Positions 39,938 through 49,692 of a stretch of 64,000 bases of DNA are shown piece by piece. The stretch spans positions 1 to 64,000 of the forward strand of contig JALWKO010000084.1 of NCBI GenBank assembly GCA_027081405.1, in the 5' to 3' direction. The position numbers were made by a program, and so were the translations under genes. A model generated the notes under the pieces. The model did no database searches. It was not told where the DNA came from and saw only the letters and a list, made by a program, of their open reading frames with translations. The stretch comes from Campylobacteraceae bacterium (GTDB lineage Bacteria > Campylobacterota > Campylobacteria > Campylobacterales > Sulfurovaceae). Position 1 is the first letter of the stretch. Each line of letters begins with the position of its first letter.

Positions 39938-40487
39938 CGAGGTATTTCCCCTCGGTGGTGTCGACCTTGATCACGTCCCCTTCGAGGATATGAAACGGCA
40001 CCTGCACTACGGCGCCGCTCTCGAGGGTGGCGGGTTTTTTGCCCCCTTGGGAATCCCCTTTGAAGTTGGGCGGGGTTTCGACCACTTTGAGCTCCACGGT
40101 CTGGGGGATCTCCACGGTGATGGGCTTGCCTTTGTGAAAGAGGATCGTCACCTCCATCCCGTCGACCATGTAGTCGAAAACTTCCCCCACCTGCTCATGG
40201 GTCAGCCCCATCTGATCGAAGGTTTCGGTATCCATGAACTGGAGCATCTCCCCGTCGTCGTAGAGGTACTGCATCTTTTTGTATTCCAGTTCGGGGACCT
40301 CGAACTTGTCCCCGGCGTGTACGGTCCGCTCCACGACCCGTCCGTTGGCCAGGTTGCGGATCTTGATCCGCACGAACGCCGCCCCTTTACCCGGTTTGAC
40401 GTGCTGAAAATCGATCACTTTGTAGGGGTTGCCGTCGATCTCGAGACGGACCCCTTTTTTCATGTCGCCCATGCCGACAGTGGCCAT
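39924..40487 (-). CDS. efp: Elongation factor P
   Basis: [41 protein letters not shown]. Confidence 0.97.
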   Translation of the reverse strand: MATVGMGDMKKGVRLEIDGNPYKVIDFQHVKPGKGAAFVRIKIRNLANGRVVERTVHAGDKFEVPELEYKKMQYLYDDGEMLQFMDTETFDQMGLTHEQVGEVFDYMVDGMEVTILFHKGKPITVEIPQTVELKVVETPPNFKGDSQGGKKPATLESGAVVQVPFHILEGDVIKVDTTEGKYLEKVK

Positions 40488-40571
40488 CGTCTACTCCTAT
40501 TTCGTGAAAAATATGAGGCGATTATATCCAAAAGTCGGTCCCGAAACGCTCCCCCCTCCCGGAGGGACGGG

Positions 40572-42305
40572 TCAGCGGGTGATGGAGATGTCGGCGGGAT
40601 CGTGGTGGATCGGGTTTTCGTCGTCCAGTTCCATCGCCTTGGCGTTGTCCAGGAGGACCGGGACGAAAATGAGCGATACGAAAACCGCGGCGACGGTTCC
40701 GGAGATCAGCGCCACCCCCAGACCCCCGAAGATCGGATCGCTGGCCAGCAGCGCCGAACCGAGGATGATGGCGATGGCCGTGAGCATAATCGGCTTGGCC
40801 CGGGTCGCCGCGGCGACAGCGATCGCCCGGCGCTTGGAGAACCCTTTGGCCTCCATGAGCGATTTGGCGAAGTCGATGAGCAGCAGGGAGTTCCGGGAGC
40901 TGATCCCCATCAGGGCGATGAATCCGATCAGCGAAGTCGCCGTGAGGAAGAAAGTGTCCCGGGTCACCAGATCGGCCACCCAGTGCCCCACGATCACCCC
41001 GATGATCGAGAGGAAACTTCCGATCAGGGTGATCGCCGGGAGGGTGTAGTTTTTGTAGTAGATCACCAGGAGGAGGAAAATCAGCACCAGCGCTCCGATG
41101 AACGCACCCCCCAGATCTCGGAAGGTATCCAGCGTCACTTTCATCTCGCCGTCCCAGCGCAGTAGAAACTTCTCCCCCGTCTTGGGATCGGTCAGATGGA
41201 GGTCAAACATGTAGGTGGACATGCCGGGCTCTTTTTCGACTTTGTATCCTTGCTTTTCGAAGTAATCGATCATCCGGTCCCGGGCCTCCAGCAGCGGATA
41301 GACCTGAGACTCCTCGTCCGCTTCGGCGGTGACGTTGATCATCCGGGAGAGGTCTTTTTGCATGATCGTCGGATCGGAATCCACCTCTTTGATCTGCACC
41401 ACCTCGGTGACGGGAACCATCATCCCTTTTTTGTTCATCAGCTGAAGCTGGGAAAGCTTGGCTTCGAGGGCTTCCTTGTTTTTGGCCGCGAAAAGTTTGG
41501 TGCGGGGGTCGAGCACTTCGAAAATCTGGATCTGATCGGGCTCGTGAGCGGAGTTTTTGTGGGCGACCGCCATCCCTTCGAAAGCCAGATAGATGATCTT
41601 GTTGACCTGGTCGACGCTCAGCCCACTGCGGGCGATTTTGTCTTTGTCGGGGACGAGTTGGTACTTTTTATAGATATCATCCATCATGATGTCCACGTCG
41701 ACCACTTTGGGCACTTTTTTGAGAATGGCGGCCACCTCCTGGGCGATGTGGCGCATCCGCTTCATGTTTTGTCCGTGGACCTCCACCACCAGCGCGGCGA
41801 GGGTCGGGGGACCCGCCGGCTGCTCGATGAACCGGACCGACGCCCCTTTGACCACCGGCTCACAGGCTTTTTTGACCTCGGGGCGGAGGCGGTGGACCAT
41901 CATGTAGGAGGTTTCCTCCCGCTCGTGCTTGTCGGTGAGGTTCACGGCGATCTCGGCGACGTTCTCGCTGTTTTTCATCCCCGAACCTTTGACCAATCCG
42001 GCGTAATCGAGGGGGATCCCCATCCCGGCATAAATTTCCATATTGAGAATTTCGGGTTCGTCTTTGAGTTGATCGACGACACACTGGGCCACTGCGTAGG
42101 TCTGCTCGATGGAACTGCCGGTGGGGGTCTTGACGTAGACCGAGAAGGTGTTGTCGCTCTTGCCCGGCAGCATCTTGGCCTTGACGATCTTGGTGGGCAG
42201 CATCATCACTGAACCGATCAGCGCCAGGATCGTTAGGAGGATCACCAGGGTTTTGCGGCTTTTGCGCTCCAGGATCGAATAGACGAGATGTTCGAACCGT
42301 TTCAT
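40572..42305 (-). CDS. RND efflux permease, C-terminal half (separate gene)
   Basis: Second porter domain and TM7-12 equivalent; own AGGAG and ATG; ATGA overlap with upstream half. Confidence 0.88.
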   Translation of the reverse strand: MKRFEHLVYSILERKSRKTLVILLTILALIGSVMMLPTKIVKAKMLPGKSDNTFSVYVKTPTGSSIEQTYAVAQCVVDQLKDEPEILNMEIYAGMGIPLDYAGLVKGSGMKNSENVAEIAVNLTDKHEREETSYMMVHRLRPEVKKACEPVVKGASVRFIEQPAGPPTLAALVVEVHGQNMKRMRHIAQEVAAILKKVPKVVDVDIMMDDIYKKYQLVPDKDKIARSGLSVDQVNKIIYLAFEGMAVAHKNSAHEPDQIQIFEVLDPRTKLFAAKNKEALEAKLSQLQLMNKKGMMVPVTEVVQIKEVDSDPTIMQKDLSRMINVTAEADEESQVYPLLEARDRMIDYFEKQGYKVEKEPGMSTYMFDLHLTDPKTGEKFLLRWDGEMKVTLDTFRDLGGAFIGALVLIFLLLVIYYKNYTLPAITLIGSFLSIIGVIVGHWVADLVTRDTFFLTATSLIGFIALMGISSRNSLLLIDFAKSLMEAKGFSKRRAIAVAAATRAKPIMLTAIAIILGSALLASDPIFGGLGVALISGTVAAVFVSLIFVPVLLDNAKAMELDDENPIHHDPADISITR

Positions 42306-43951
42306 CCCTGCGCTCCTTGGCTACCGGAGGATTCGGCGTGCCGTTTGTGATGCTTGTGGTGATGTCCGGTGGGCTTTTTCATCAGTTTGTAACTGAGATA
42401 CGGGGTGAAAATGTAGGCGACCACCAGCGAAGCGACGAGGGCCACCGGGACGTTGAGGGGGATCGGCTTCATGAAGGCCCCCATCATCCCGCCGACGAAC
42501 AGCATCGGGATCATCGTCATGATGATCGCCAGGGTGGCGATGTTGGTGGGGGCTCCGATCTCGTCAGTCGCTTCGACCAGGATCTCCTCCATACTCCGAT
42601 CAGCCGCATCGTGGGCGTGGAGATGGCGGTGGATGTTTTCGATCACGATGATCGCCGCGTCGACTAGCAGACCCAGCGACAGGAGGAAGGCGAAGAGGGT
42701 GATCCGGTTGATCGTCTGCCCCGTGATCCAGGCGATGAAGAGGGTCACCGCCAGGATCGCCGGTACGGTGAGGGTGACGATGAACGCCTCCTTGAGCCCC
42801 AGGGCGAAAATGAGCATCACCGCGATGATGACGATCGTGATCAGCAGGTGGTCGACCAGTTCGTTGACCGCGTCGTCGGCTCGCTTTCCATAATTGCGGG
42901 TCGTGATGAAACCGAAGCCCGCTTTTCGGAATTTGTCTCGATACTCTTCCATCACCTTCAGCACGTCATGAGCGACGAAAACGGCGTTGGAGCCGGCCAG
43001 TTTGGCCACGGTGAGGGTGATCTGCTGTTTGACGGGGGACATTTTGGCTTTGCGGGCCTCTTCGAGGGTTTTGTACTTTTTGTATGCCACGTAGGCGGTT
43101 TTGAAGTTCTGGAAATCGACCCCTCGCGTGACAGTCGCCACGTCCCGCAGATAGATGGGCGATCCCATGTACTGGGCGACGATGATGTTTTTGACGTCGT
43201 CGACCGTATCGATGGCGTTGCGCACCCCGAAAATGAGGAGTTTTTTGTTTTTGGTGCGCCCCTTGACGTCGGGGACGTCGACGGCGATCGACTGGATCGC
43301 TTTCATGATCTGCCCCAGGGAGAGGTGATAGGCGCTGAGTTTTGCCAGATCCACTTCGACGTTGAACTGAGGCTTGTGGGCCCCCACGAGGGTGGTCTTG
43401 GCCACGTTTTTGACGGCGTTGATCCGCTGCTGGAGCTCCCGCACCAGAGGGAAGAGGGTTTCGTAGTCGGCTTTTTCCCCTTTGAGGGGGTAGAAGGCGA
43501 AGGTGAGGATGGGGATGTCGATATCGATGTCGAAGGGTTTGACCAGCGGCTGCATCACCCCTTTGGGGAGCTGGTCCATGTTTTGCATCACTTTGTCGTA
43601 GAGCTTGAGGTTGGCGTCTTCCCGGCGCTCCCCGATTCGGTAGACCACGTTGACGATCCCCACGTTGTGCATGGCGATCCCGTAGATGTGCTTGATTCCT
43701 TTGATCTCCCGGATTTTCCGCTCCAGGGGATTGACGATGACGTTTTCGACCTCCCGGGGGGTGGCGCCGGGCATCGGGACGATCACCGCTCCGCCGGAGA
43801 TGGCGATCTGCGGGTCCTCTTCGCGGGGCATCACCTGCAAGGAGATAAAACCCAGCAGCAACAGTGCGATCCCCAGCACCGAAGTGAGGGGGTTTTTGAG
43901 GAAGCCAAGGGCCAGTTTCCCGGCGATATCTTTTGGCTGGTAGGCGATCAT
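42302..43951 (-). CDS. RND efflux permease, N-terminal half with His-rich tail
   Basis: FLKNPLTSVLGIALLLLGFISLQVMPREEDPQIAISGGAVIVPMPGATPREVENVIVNPLE...LGLLVDAAIIVIENIHRHL; tail PTGHHHKHHKRHAESSGSQGAQG*. Confidence 0.9.
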   Translation of the reverse strand: MIAYQPKDIAGKLALGFLKNPLTSVLGIALLLLGFISLQVMPREEDPQIAISGGAVIVPMPGATPREVENVIVNPLERKIREIKGIKHIYGIAMHNVGIVNVVYRIGERREDANLKLYDKVMQNMDQLPKGVMQPLVKPFDIDIDIPILTFAFYPLKGEKADYETLFPLVRELQQRINAVKNVAKTTLVGAHKPQFNVEVDLAKLSAYHLSLGQIMKAIQSIAVDVPDVKGRTKNKKLLIFGVRNAIDTVDDVKNIIVAQYMGSPIYLRDVATVTRGVDFQNFKTAYVAYKKYKTLEEARKAKMSPVKQQITLTVAKLAGSNAVFVAHDVLKVMEEYRDKFRKAGFGFITTRNYGKRADDAVNELVDHLLITIVIIAVMLIFALGLKEAFIVTLTVPAILAVTLFIAWITGQTINRITLFAFLLSLGLLVDAAIIVIENIHRHLHAHDAADRSMEEILVEATDEIGAPTNIATLAIIMTMIPMLFVGGMMGAFMKPIPLNVPVALVASLVVAYIFTPYLSYKLMKKPTGHHHKHHKRHAESSGSQGAQG

Positions 43952-44757
43952 TTCCGCTTATCCTCGGTGGGGATGTAGATTTTGGCATACATTCCGGGGA
44001 AGACGAACGCCCCTTTCTTGTCGAAGGTCACCTTGATCTTGAATTTGTGGGTCATCGGGTTGGAGGCGGGGATCACGGCGCTGATCTCCCCGTGGGTCTT
44101 GAGACCGATCGAGGGGATCTCCACCTGTACCTTCTTGCCGATGCGGACGTATTTGAGATCGCTTTCGCTGATGTCGGTGAGCACCTTCAGATGCTCCAGA
44201 TCGGTGATGACCAGCGCGGGCATACCGGGGATCTGCATATCCCCTTCGTTGAGTTTCTTGGCCACCACAACCCCGTCGTTGGGGGCTTTGATCGTGAGAT
44301 ATTTGTACTGATTGAGCACCGCTTCTTTCTGGGCTTCGGCCTGCTCCACCTGCTTCTTTGCGATCTCGACCATGTCCCGAAGGTTTTTTGCCGCAAGCTC
44401 CATCTGTTCGAGCTGGAATTTGGAGACCATGTCTTTTTGGAACAGACGCTTGTTGCGGGCCAGGTTGAGCAAGACGTTGTTGAGCTGGTTCTGGTTCATC
44501 TGCAGGGCTAGCCGCGCCTGAGAAATCGCCAGATCGACCTGCTTGACCGCGGCCTGGATCTCCTTGGAGTCGATTTCGTAGAGTACTTGCCCTTTTTTGA
44601 CCCGATCCCCTTCGCTGACGCGCATGTTTTTGATAAAGCCCATGAAGCGGCTCGTGATCATTTTCTGGTTGTCGGAGATGACGGTACCGCTGAGTTCGAG
44701 CATTCCCGCCGCGAGGAATCCCGCCGAGAGAATCAACGTGACCAAGATTCGGATCAT
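43948..44757 (-). CDS. RND periplasmic adaptor (HlyD/MFP family)
   Basis: LELSGTVISDNQKMITSRFMGFIKNMRVSEGDRVKKGQVLYEIDSKEIQAAVKQ. Confidence 0.9.
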   Translation of the reverse strand: MIRILVTLILSAGFLAAGMLELSGTVISDNQKMITSRFMGFIKNMRVSEGDRVKKGQVLYEIDSKEIQAAVKQVDLAISQARLALQMNQNQLNNVLLNLARNKRLFQKDMVSKFQLEQMELAAKNLRDMVEIAKKQVEQAEAQKEAVLNQYKYLTIKAPNDGVVVAKKLNEGDMQIPGMPALVITDLEHLKVLTDISESDLKYVRIGKKVQVEIPSIGLKTHGEISAVIPASNPMTHKFKIKVTFDKKGAFVFPGMYAKIYIPTEDKRK

Positions 44758-46175
44758 AAATGTCCTCCAAGATCAAGGATTTGTTCGAGTTCGAGAATCT
44801 TTTCGCTATGTTTGGTAGCGACCTGCAAATATTTTAGCAGGGATTGGAGTTCTTGGGATTGTTTGATGAGTACGTCGGTAATGGAAGCAAGTCCTTCTTT
44901 GTACCGGGCTTCGTAGGTGCGATAAATCGCCCGTGCCAGATCGAGTTGCTTTTTTTGACTCCGCATGTCGTACGCCAGGGAGCGGATCTCGGTCTGGAGT
45001 TGTTTGACCTTGAGCGCGATCCCCTTTTTGGCCAGTTCCACCTGCCGGGCCACCTTGAGCTGCCGTAATCGGGCCTCTTCGAGCTTGGCACGGTCGCTCC
45101 CGCCGTTGAATACGTTCCATTTGACCTGTACGCCGATCGTAAACGAATCTTTTTTGGCGAAATCGTTCCAGAGCTTGTCGTCGGCACTTCCGTATTCGCC
45201 GAACGCCCCAATCATCGGATAAAAATTCGATTTGGCCACACCGACCGCATGACCGGCAACCTGCAGACCCAATTTGGCTTTCTGGATATCGAGACTGAGA
45301 CGCTCGATGTCAGCCTTGCTCACCCGCGGCATCCGAGTAAGCAGCGGTACGTGCCGGATCGAATCGACGTCGGTATCGAGGAGAAAGGAGAGAAATTCAT
45401 AGGCCAGTTCTCTGTTGAGCCGGGCCTGGTTGAGCATGCTGTCAACCTCAGCCAACTTCGCGTCGATCTCCAGAACATCGGTCTTTTTGGTATAGCCCTC
45501 TTTTTTCATCGCCAGAATCGTCGCTTTGAGACGGCGCATGTTGCGGCGCATTTTGGAGAGATTGTAGATGTAGTTGTCCACCAACGAAATGTCGTAAAAG
45601 GCTTTTTTGAGTTGAAAAATCTTTTCGTCTCTCAGTTTGCGGGTATCGAGTTTGCTCATCTCGTACATTTTTTCGGTGATTTTCTTATACTCGGTGAGCT
45701 TCCAACCCGTAAAGAGAGGAACCTGATAGGTGAATTTGGTCAAGAAGTGATTGCGGGGAGCAGGGTAGTTGAGATCATGAGGCTGGATTTGCAAAATGCT
45801 TCCCATCCCTTGGGTAAATCCGCCGGGTAAGCCGCCCGGATGGGCGTTCATCGCCTCCAGGACTCCACCCATAGGACCCAAAAATTCACTGAAACCGAAG
45901 TCGGCGAAATCGGCCTCCCGACTTTGGAGTTTGAATCCGAAAACGTTCCCTGCGTCGTTGGAACGCAACGCCATCAGCGTGACAGTAAGGGATCCGTAAT
46001 TTTTCCCTTCCACCTCGGCGATGGCGAGTTTTTTCATCATCTCCTGATAGCGGGCGACATCGATCTCGATATTTTTGCGATCGAGAATGCGCATCGCCTG
46101 TGCCAGGCTCAAATGCTTCAAACCGGCAAAAAGTGAACTAAATCCAATGGCTGCGATCAAAACGATACGGATCAT
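44754..46175 (-). CDS. TolC-family outer membrane efflux protein
   Basis: Signal peptide; two long coiled-coil segments; first gene of a 4-gene ATGA-overlapping operon. Confidence 0.88.
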   Translation of the reverse strand: MIRIVLIAAIGFSSLFAGLKHLSLAQAMRILDRKNIEIDVARYQEMMKKLAIAEVEGKNYGSLTVTLMALRSNDAGNVFGFKLQSREADFADFGFSEFLGPMGGVLEAMNAHPGGLPGGFTQGMGSILQIQPHDLNYPAPRNHFLTKFTYQVPLFTGWKLTEYKKITEKMYEMSKLDTRKLRDEKIFQLKKAFYDISLVDNYIYNLSKMRRNMRRLKATILAMKKEGYTKKTDVLEIDAKLAEVDSMLNQARLNRELAYEFLSFLLDTDVDSIRHVPLLTRMPRVSKADIERLSLDIQKAKLGLQVAGHAVGVAKSNFYPMIGAFGEYGSADDKLWNDFAKKDSFTIGVQVKWNVFNGGSDRAKLEEARLRQLKVARQVELAKKGIALKVKQLQTEIRSLAYDMRSQKKQLDLARAIYRTYEARYKEGLASITDVLIKQSQELQSLLKYLQVATKHSEKILELEQILDLGGHL

Positions 46176-46241
46176 CTTTCTCTCCTGAATGTGGGCACTT
46201 CAGCCATTATAGCAAAATATATTAAAAAATATATCATTGAC

Positions 46242-46254
46242 TAACGAATCGTTA
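46242..46254. promoter_or_regulatory. Candidate operator TAACGA-a-TCGTTA upstream of efflux operon
   Basis: Perfect 6-bp inverted repeat about 67 bp upstream of the tolC-like start. Confidence 0.4.
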
Positions 46255-46334
46255 ACTATATAGTAATCGGGGATTATAGCGCGAAGAGCTTATAAAAATC
46301 TTTCATGAAAGTAATCGAACGGAATGAAGGATGC

Positions 46335-47927
46335 TCAGACCGAAGCGGTCCGAACACTGATGCACGCATCGAGTGACGCGAGTTCTTCGACGAGCGCTTT
46401 GGGGATCTCTTGATCGACCCGGACCACGGCGAGGGCCTGGCCGTTGTTGTCCCGCCCGAGGCGGAAATCGGAGATATTGATCCCGTATTTGGCGATCAGC
46501 CGCCCCACGTCCCCGATAACACCGGGCTCGTCATTGTTTTTGAACAGAATCAGACGCCCTTTGGGTTCCAGATCGAGGGTGTACCCGTCGATGTCTACGA
46601 TCCGCTGGATGTTCTCGTCAAAGACCGTTCCGCTGATCCGGATGACATTGCCGTTCTGGGTCGTGAGCTTGACCGTGACGAGGTTTTTGAATCCACCGGC
46701 GTCGGGGGTGACCTCCTTGAAGATTTCGATCTCTCGCTCTTTGGCCACATATTCGGCATTGACGTAGTTGATCCCGTCGGCCAGCGCTTCGCTCATCACC
46801 CCCACCGTCGTAAACGTAGCAAGCGAATCGATGTATTCTCCCACCGGCCCCTGGGCAAGCAGCTTGATCGACTTGACCCCGCTTCGGGTCACCTGAGCGC
46901 TCATATACCCGATCTTCTGGGCCAGCTCCAAGAACGGAGCGACAAAGTCGGGCATTTCACTCTCTTTGATCGGAAGGTTGAGCGCGTTGGGATAGGCGAT
47001 CCCTTTGGCCGCGGCGATGGCGCTCTCGGCGGCTTGGACCGCGATGTTGCGCTGGGATTCTTTGGTGTTGGCCCCCAGGTGGGGGGTGACGGTGACGTTG
47101 TCCAGATCGAGCAGCGGATTGTCCGTCGCCGGCTCTTTGCTGAAGACGTCGATCCCCGCCATGGCGATTTTGCCGCTTTTGAGCCCTTCATAAAGGGCCT
47201 CTTCGTCGTAGAGCCCTCCCCGGGCGCAGTTGATGAGGATGACGCCGTCTTTCATCTTGGCGATCTCCTCCCTGCCGATCATCCCGATCGTCTCTTCGGT
47301 TTTTGGGGTGTGGATCGTGATGATGTCGCAAGCGAGAATGTCGTCGAAGTTTTCGGTATAGGCGATATCCAGATCGGTCGCTTTGCTCGGGTCGATGTAG
47401 GGATCGTAGGTGATCACCTCCATCTCGAAGGCTTTGGCCCGCTTCCCGACCCGCGATCCGATGTTTCCGAAGCCGATGATGCCCAGTTTTTTGTCCTTGA
47501 GCTCCGTCCCGTACCAGTCCTGCCGCCGCCAGATCCGCTGCTGTTTGAGGTGGTTGTGGGCGTAGGGGAACTTCCGAACGCAGGCGAGCATGTGGGCCAT
47601 CGTCAGCTCCACCGCCGCGATGGTGTTGGCGGTGGGGATGTTCATGACGACGATCCCGAGCTTGGAACATGCGGGGATGTCGACGTTGTCGACCCCTACG
47701 CCGGCCCGGACGAGGGCTTTGAGCTTTTTGGCCTGTGCCAGGAATTTCTCGTCCACGTCGGTAGAGCTGCGGGTAATGGCCACGTCGGCTTGGGGAATGT
47801 AGCGTTCGATAAGGACGTCTTTGGGTTCGTCCGCCGCGTTGATGAGCTCCACTTCGGGATCGGACTCGAGGATCTTGAGCCCGCTTTCGTGGATATGGTC
47901 GCAAACGACGATCGTGTAGGTGGCCAT
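46335..47927 (-). CDS. serA: D-3-phosphoglycerate dehydrogenase
   Basis: VVCDHIHESGLKIL...GIIGFGNIGSRVGKRAKAF...INCARGGLYDEEAL; ACT domain at C-terminus. Confidence 0.96.
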   Translation of the reverse strand: MATYTIVVCDHIHESGLKILESDPEVELINAADEPKDVLIERYIPQADVAITRSSTDVDEKFLAQAKKLKALVRAGVGVDNVDIPACSKLGIVVMNIPTANTIAAVELTMAHMLACVRKFPYAHNHLKQQRIWRRQDWYGTELKDKKLGIIGFGNIGSRVGKRAKAFEMEVITYDPYIDPSKATDLDIAYTENFDDILACDIITIHTPKTEETIGMIGREEIAKMKDGVILINCARGGLYDEEALYEGLKSGKIAMAGIDVFSKEPATDNPLLDLDNVTVTPHLGANTKESQRNIAVQAAESAIAAAKGIAYPNALNLPIKESEMPDFVAPFLELAQKIGYMSAQVTRSGVKSIKLLAQGPVGEYIDSLATFTTVGVMSEALADGINYVNAEYVAKEREIEIFKEVTPDAGGFKNLVTVKLTTQNGNVIRISGTVFDENIQRIVDIDGYTLDLEPKGRLILFKNNDEPGVIGDVGRLIAKYGINISDFRLGRDNNGQALAVVRVDQEIPKALVEELASLDACISVRTASV

Positions 47928-47937
47928 GTGGGGGCCT

Positions 47938-49608
47938 TTATTTTTGGAGTTTGTCTTTGATGATGTCCCCGAGGGTCATGCTTACGTCTTGCTCCTCGGT
48001 GATCCGCTTGAGAGCTTCGCGCTCTTCCTGACGCTCGAGCCGGCGGACCGAGACCCGGATCCGGTCATTTTTGGGATCGATCTGGGTGATCACCCCTTTG
48101 ATCTCCTGCCCTTTTTCGATCTCGTCGAACTTGAAGGGGTGGAGATCTTCGGTCCGGATCAAGGCGTCGACGTTGTCGTCCAGTGCGATGAAGACGCCGA
48201 AATCTTTTTTGTCCTTAACGATTCCGGTAACAATGTCTCCCACTTTGTGTTTCTCGGCGAACGCCTCGGCGGGGGACTTCTCCAGCGCTTTGCGGCTGAG
48301 ACTGATCTTGCCCGCGTCGGTATCGATCCGGATGATTTTGACTTCCACCTCGTCACCGGCCTGATAAAGGTCTTTGGCCTTTTTGCCCTTTTCCCAGGAG
48401 ACCTCCTGGTTGTGCAGCAGCCCTTCGACACCCCCCTCGAGCCGGACGAAGGCTCCAAAGTCGGTGACCGAAGAGACGGTTCCGCTAACCACGTCGCCGA
48501 CGCGATGTTTGCGAGAGAACTCTTCCATCGGCTTGGGGAGGAGATTTTTGAGGCTGACACGCAAGCGACGCTTCTCTTTGTCGATCTCGATCACCTCCAC
48601 GTTGATTGTGTCGTCCACGTTGAGATAGTCTTTGGGGTGTTTGACGTTTTTGTCCCAGGAGATTTCGGATACGTGGAGGAACGCTTCCAGATCCTCACCC
48701 AGATCGACGAAAGCTCCGTAGGGCTCGATGTTGCTTACGACCGCTTCGACGGTATCGCCTACGCTGAGGATCTCGTCGATGTTCTCCCAGGGATCGGGGG
48801 TGGCGTCTTTGATCGAGAGGGAGAGATGGCGTTTTTTCTTGTCGTAGTCGAGGGCGACCACCTTGACCTCATCCCCTTCCTGGAAATATTTGGCGGGGTT
48901 GACAGGACCCTTGTGGGAGATCTGGGAGTAGTGGACCAGGCCGTCGATCCCTCCCACGTCGACGAACATCCCGTAGCTGGTGATTTTTTTGACCACGCCG
49001 GTGGTGGGCTCTTTGCTCTCCATGAGCTTCTCAACCACCTCCTGGACCTTGGCCCGTTCCCGTTCGATCAGCTCTTTGCGAGAGACGACGACAGAACCTT
49101 TTTCCTTGTCGACTTTGATGATGAGGGCTTTGACTTTCTTGCCGATGGGGTCGGTTTTGGAGCTCAGATACGAGAGGGTGCGGGGCATGAAGAACTCCAG
49201 TCCCCCCGCTTCGACCACGTATCCGCCTTTGTTTTTGCGGACGACGGTCCCCTCGATGATGTATTCCTGGCTCTCATCGTACTCGGTAAGGAACTCCTGC
49301 ATCGCCTGGCGCTTTTTGGCCAGATCGTACGAAACCATGGGGCGCTCGCCGCGCATCCCGGTCACGACGACGGGGATCGTATCCCCTTCCTTGAAAGGTA
49401 CGTTCCCCTCCTCGTCCCGGAGTTGGTCCAGGCTCACGACTGCTTCGTTTTTCCGGCCGATGTCGATGAGTGCCTGGTTGTCTTCTTCGTTGATTTTGAC
49501 GATAGTCCCTTCGATCAGATCGCCGCTGCGGCTCTCCTCTTTTTTGAAGGACTCTTCGAGCATCGCCTCGAAATCAACGTCCTCTATCTCGATATCTTCG
49601 AATTTCAT
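47938..49608 (-). CDS. rpsA: 30S ribosomal protein S1
   Basis: Multiple S1 domains (GVVKKITSYGMFVDVGGIDGLVHYSQISHKG...). Confidence 0.97.
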   Translation of the reverse strand: MKFEDIEIEDVDFEAMLEESFKKEESRSGDLIEGTIVKINEEDNQALIDIGRKNEAVVSLDQLRDEEGNVPFKEGDTIPVVVTGMRGERPMVSYDLAKKRQAMQEFLTEYDESQEYIIEGTVVRKNKGGYVVEAGGLEFFMPRTLSYLSSKTDPIGKKVKALIIKVDKEKGSVVVSRKELIERERAKVQEVVEKLMESKEPTTGVVKKITSYGMFVDVGGIDGLVHYSQISHKGPVNPAKYFQEGDEVKVVALDYDKKKRHLSLSIKDATPDPWENIDEILSVGDTVEAVVSNIEPYGAFVDLGEDLEAFLHVSEISWDKNVKHPKDYLNVDDTINVEVIEIDKEKRRLRVSLKNLLPKPMEEFSRKHRVGDVVSGTVSSVTDFGAFVRLEGGVEGLLHNQEVSWEKGKKAKDLYQAGDEVEVKIIRIDTDAGKISLSRKALEKSPAEAFAEKHKVGDIVTGIVKDKKDFGVFIALDDNVDALIRTEDLHPFKFDEIEKGQEIKGVITQIDPKNDRIRVSVRRLERQEEREALKRITEEQDVSMTLGDIIKDKLQK

Positions 49609-49692
49609 CTACCTATCCTTATCGTACACTTTGGTGGGGTATTATACTATCTTTACTTTAAGGTGGCGCCGGGAACGCGGGGGAAAGAAGGG

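Noticed and set aside
40572-43951. Split RND permease as a simple frameshift pseudogene
   Set aside because: Clean ATGA junction with Shine-Dalgarno, His-rich linker and no residual homology out of frame indicate two real genes, kept as a finding instead
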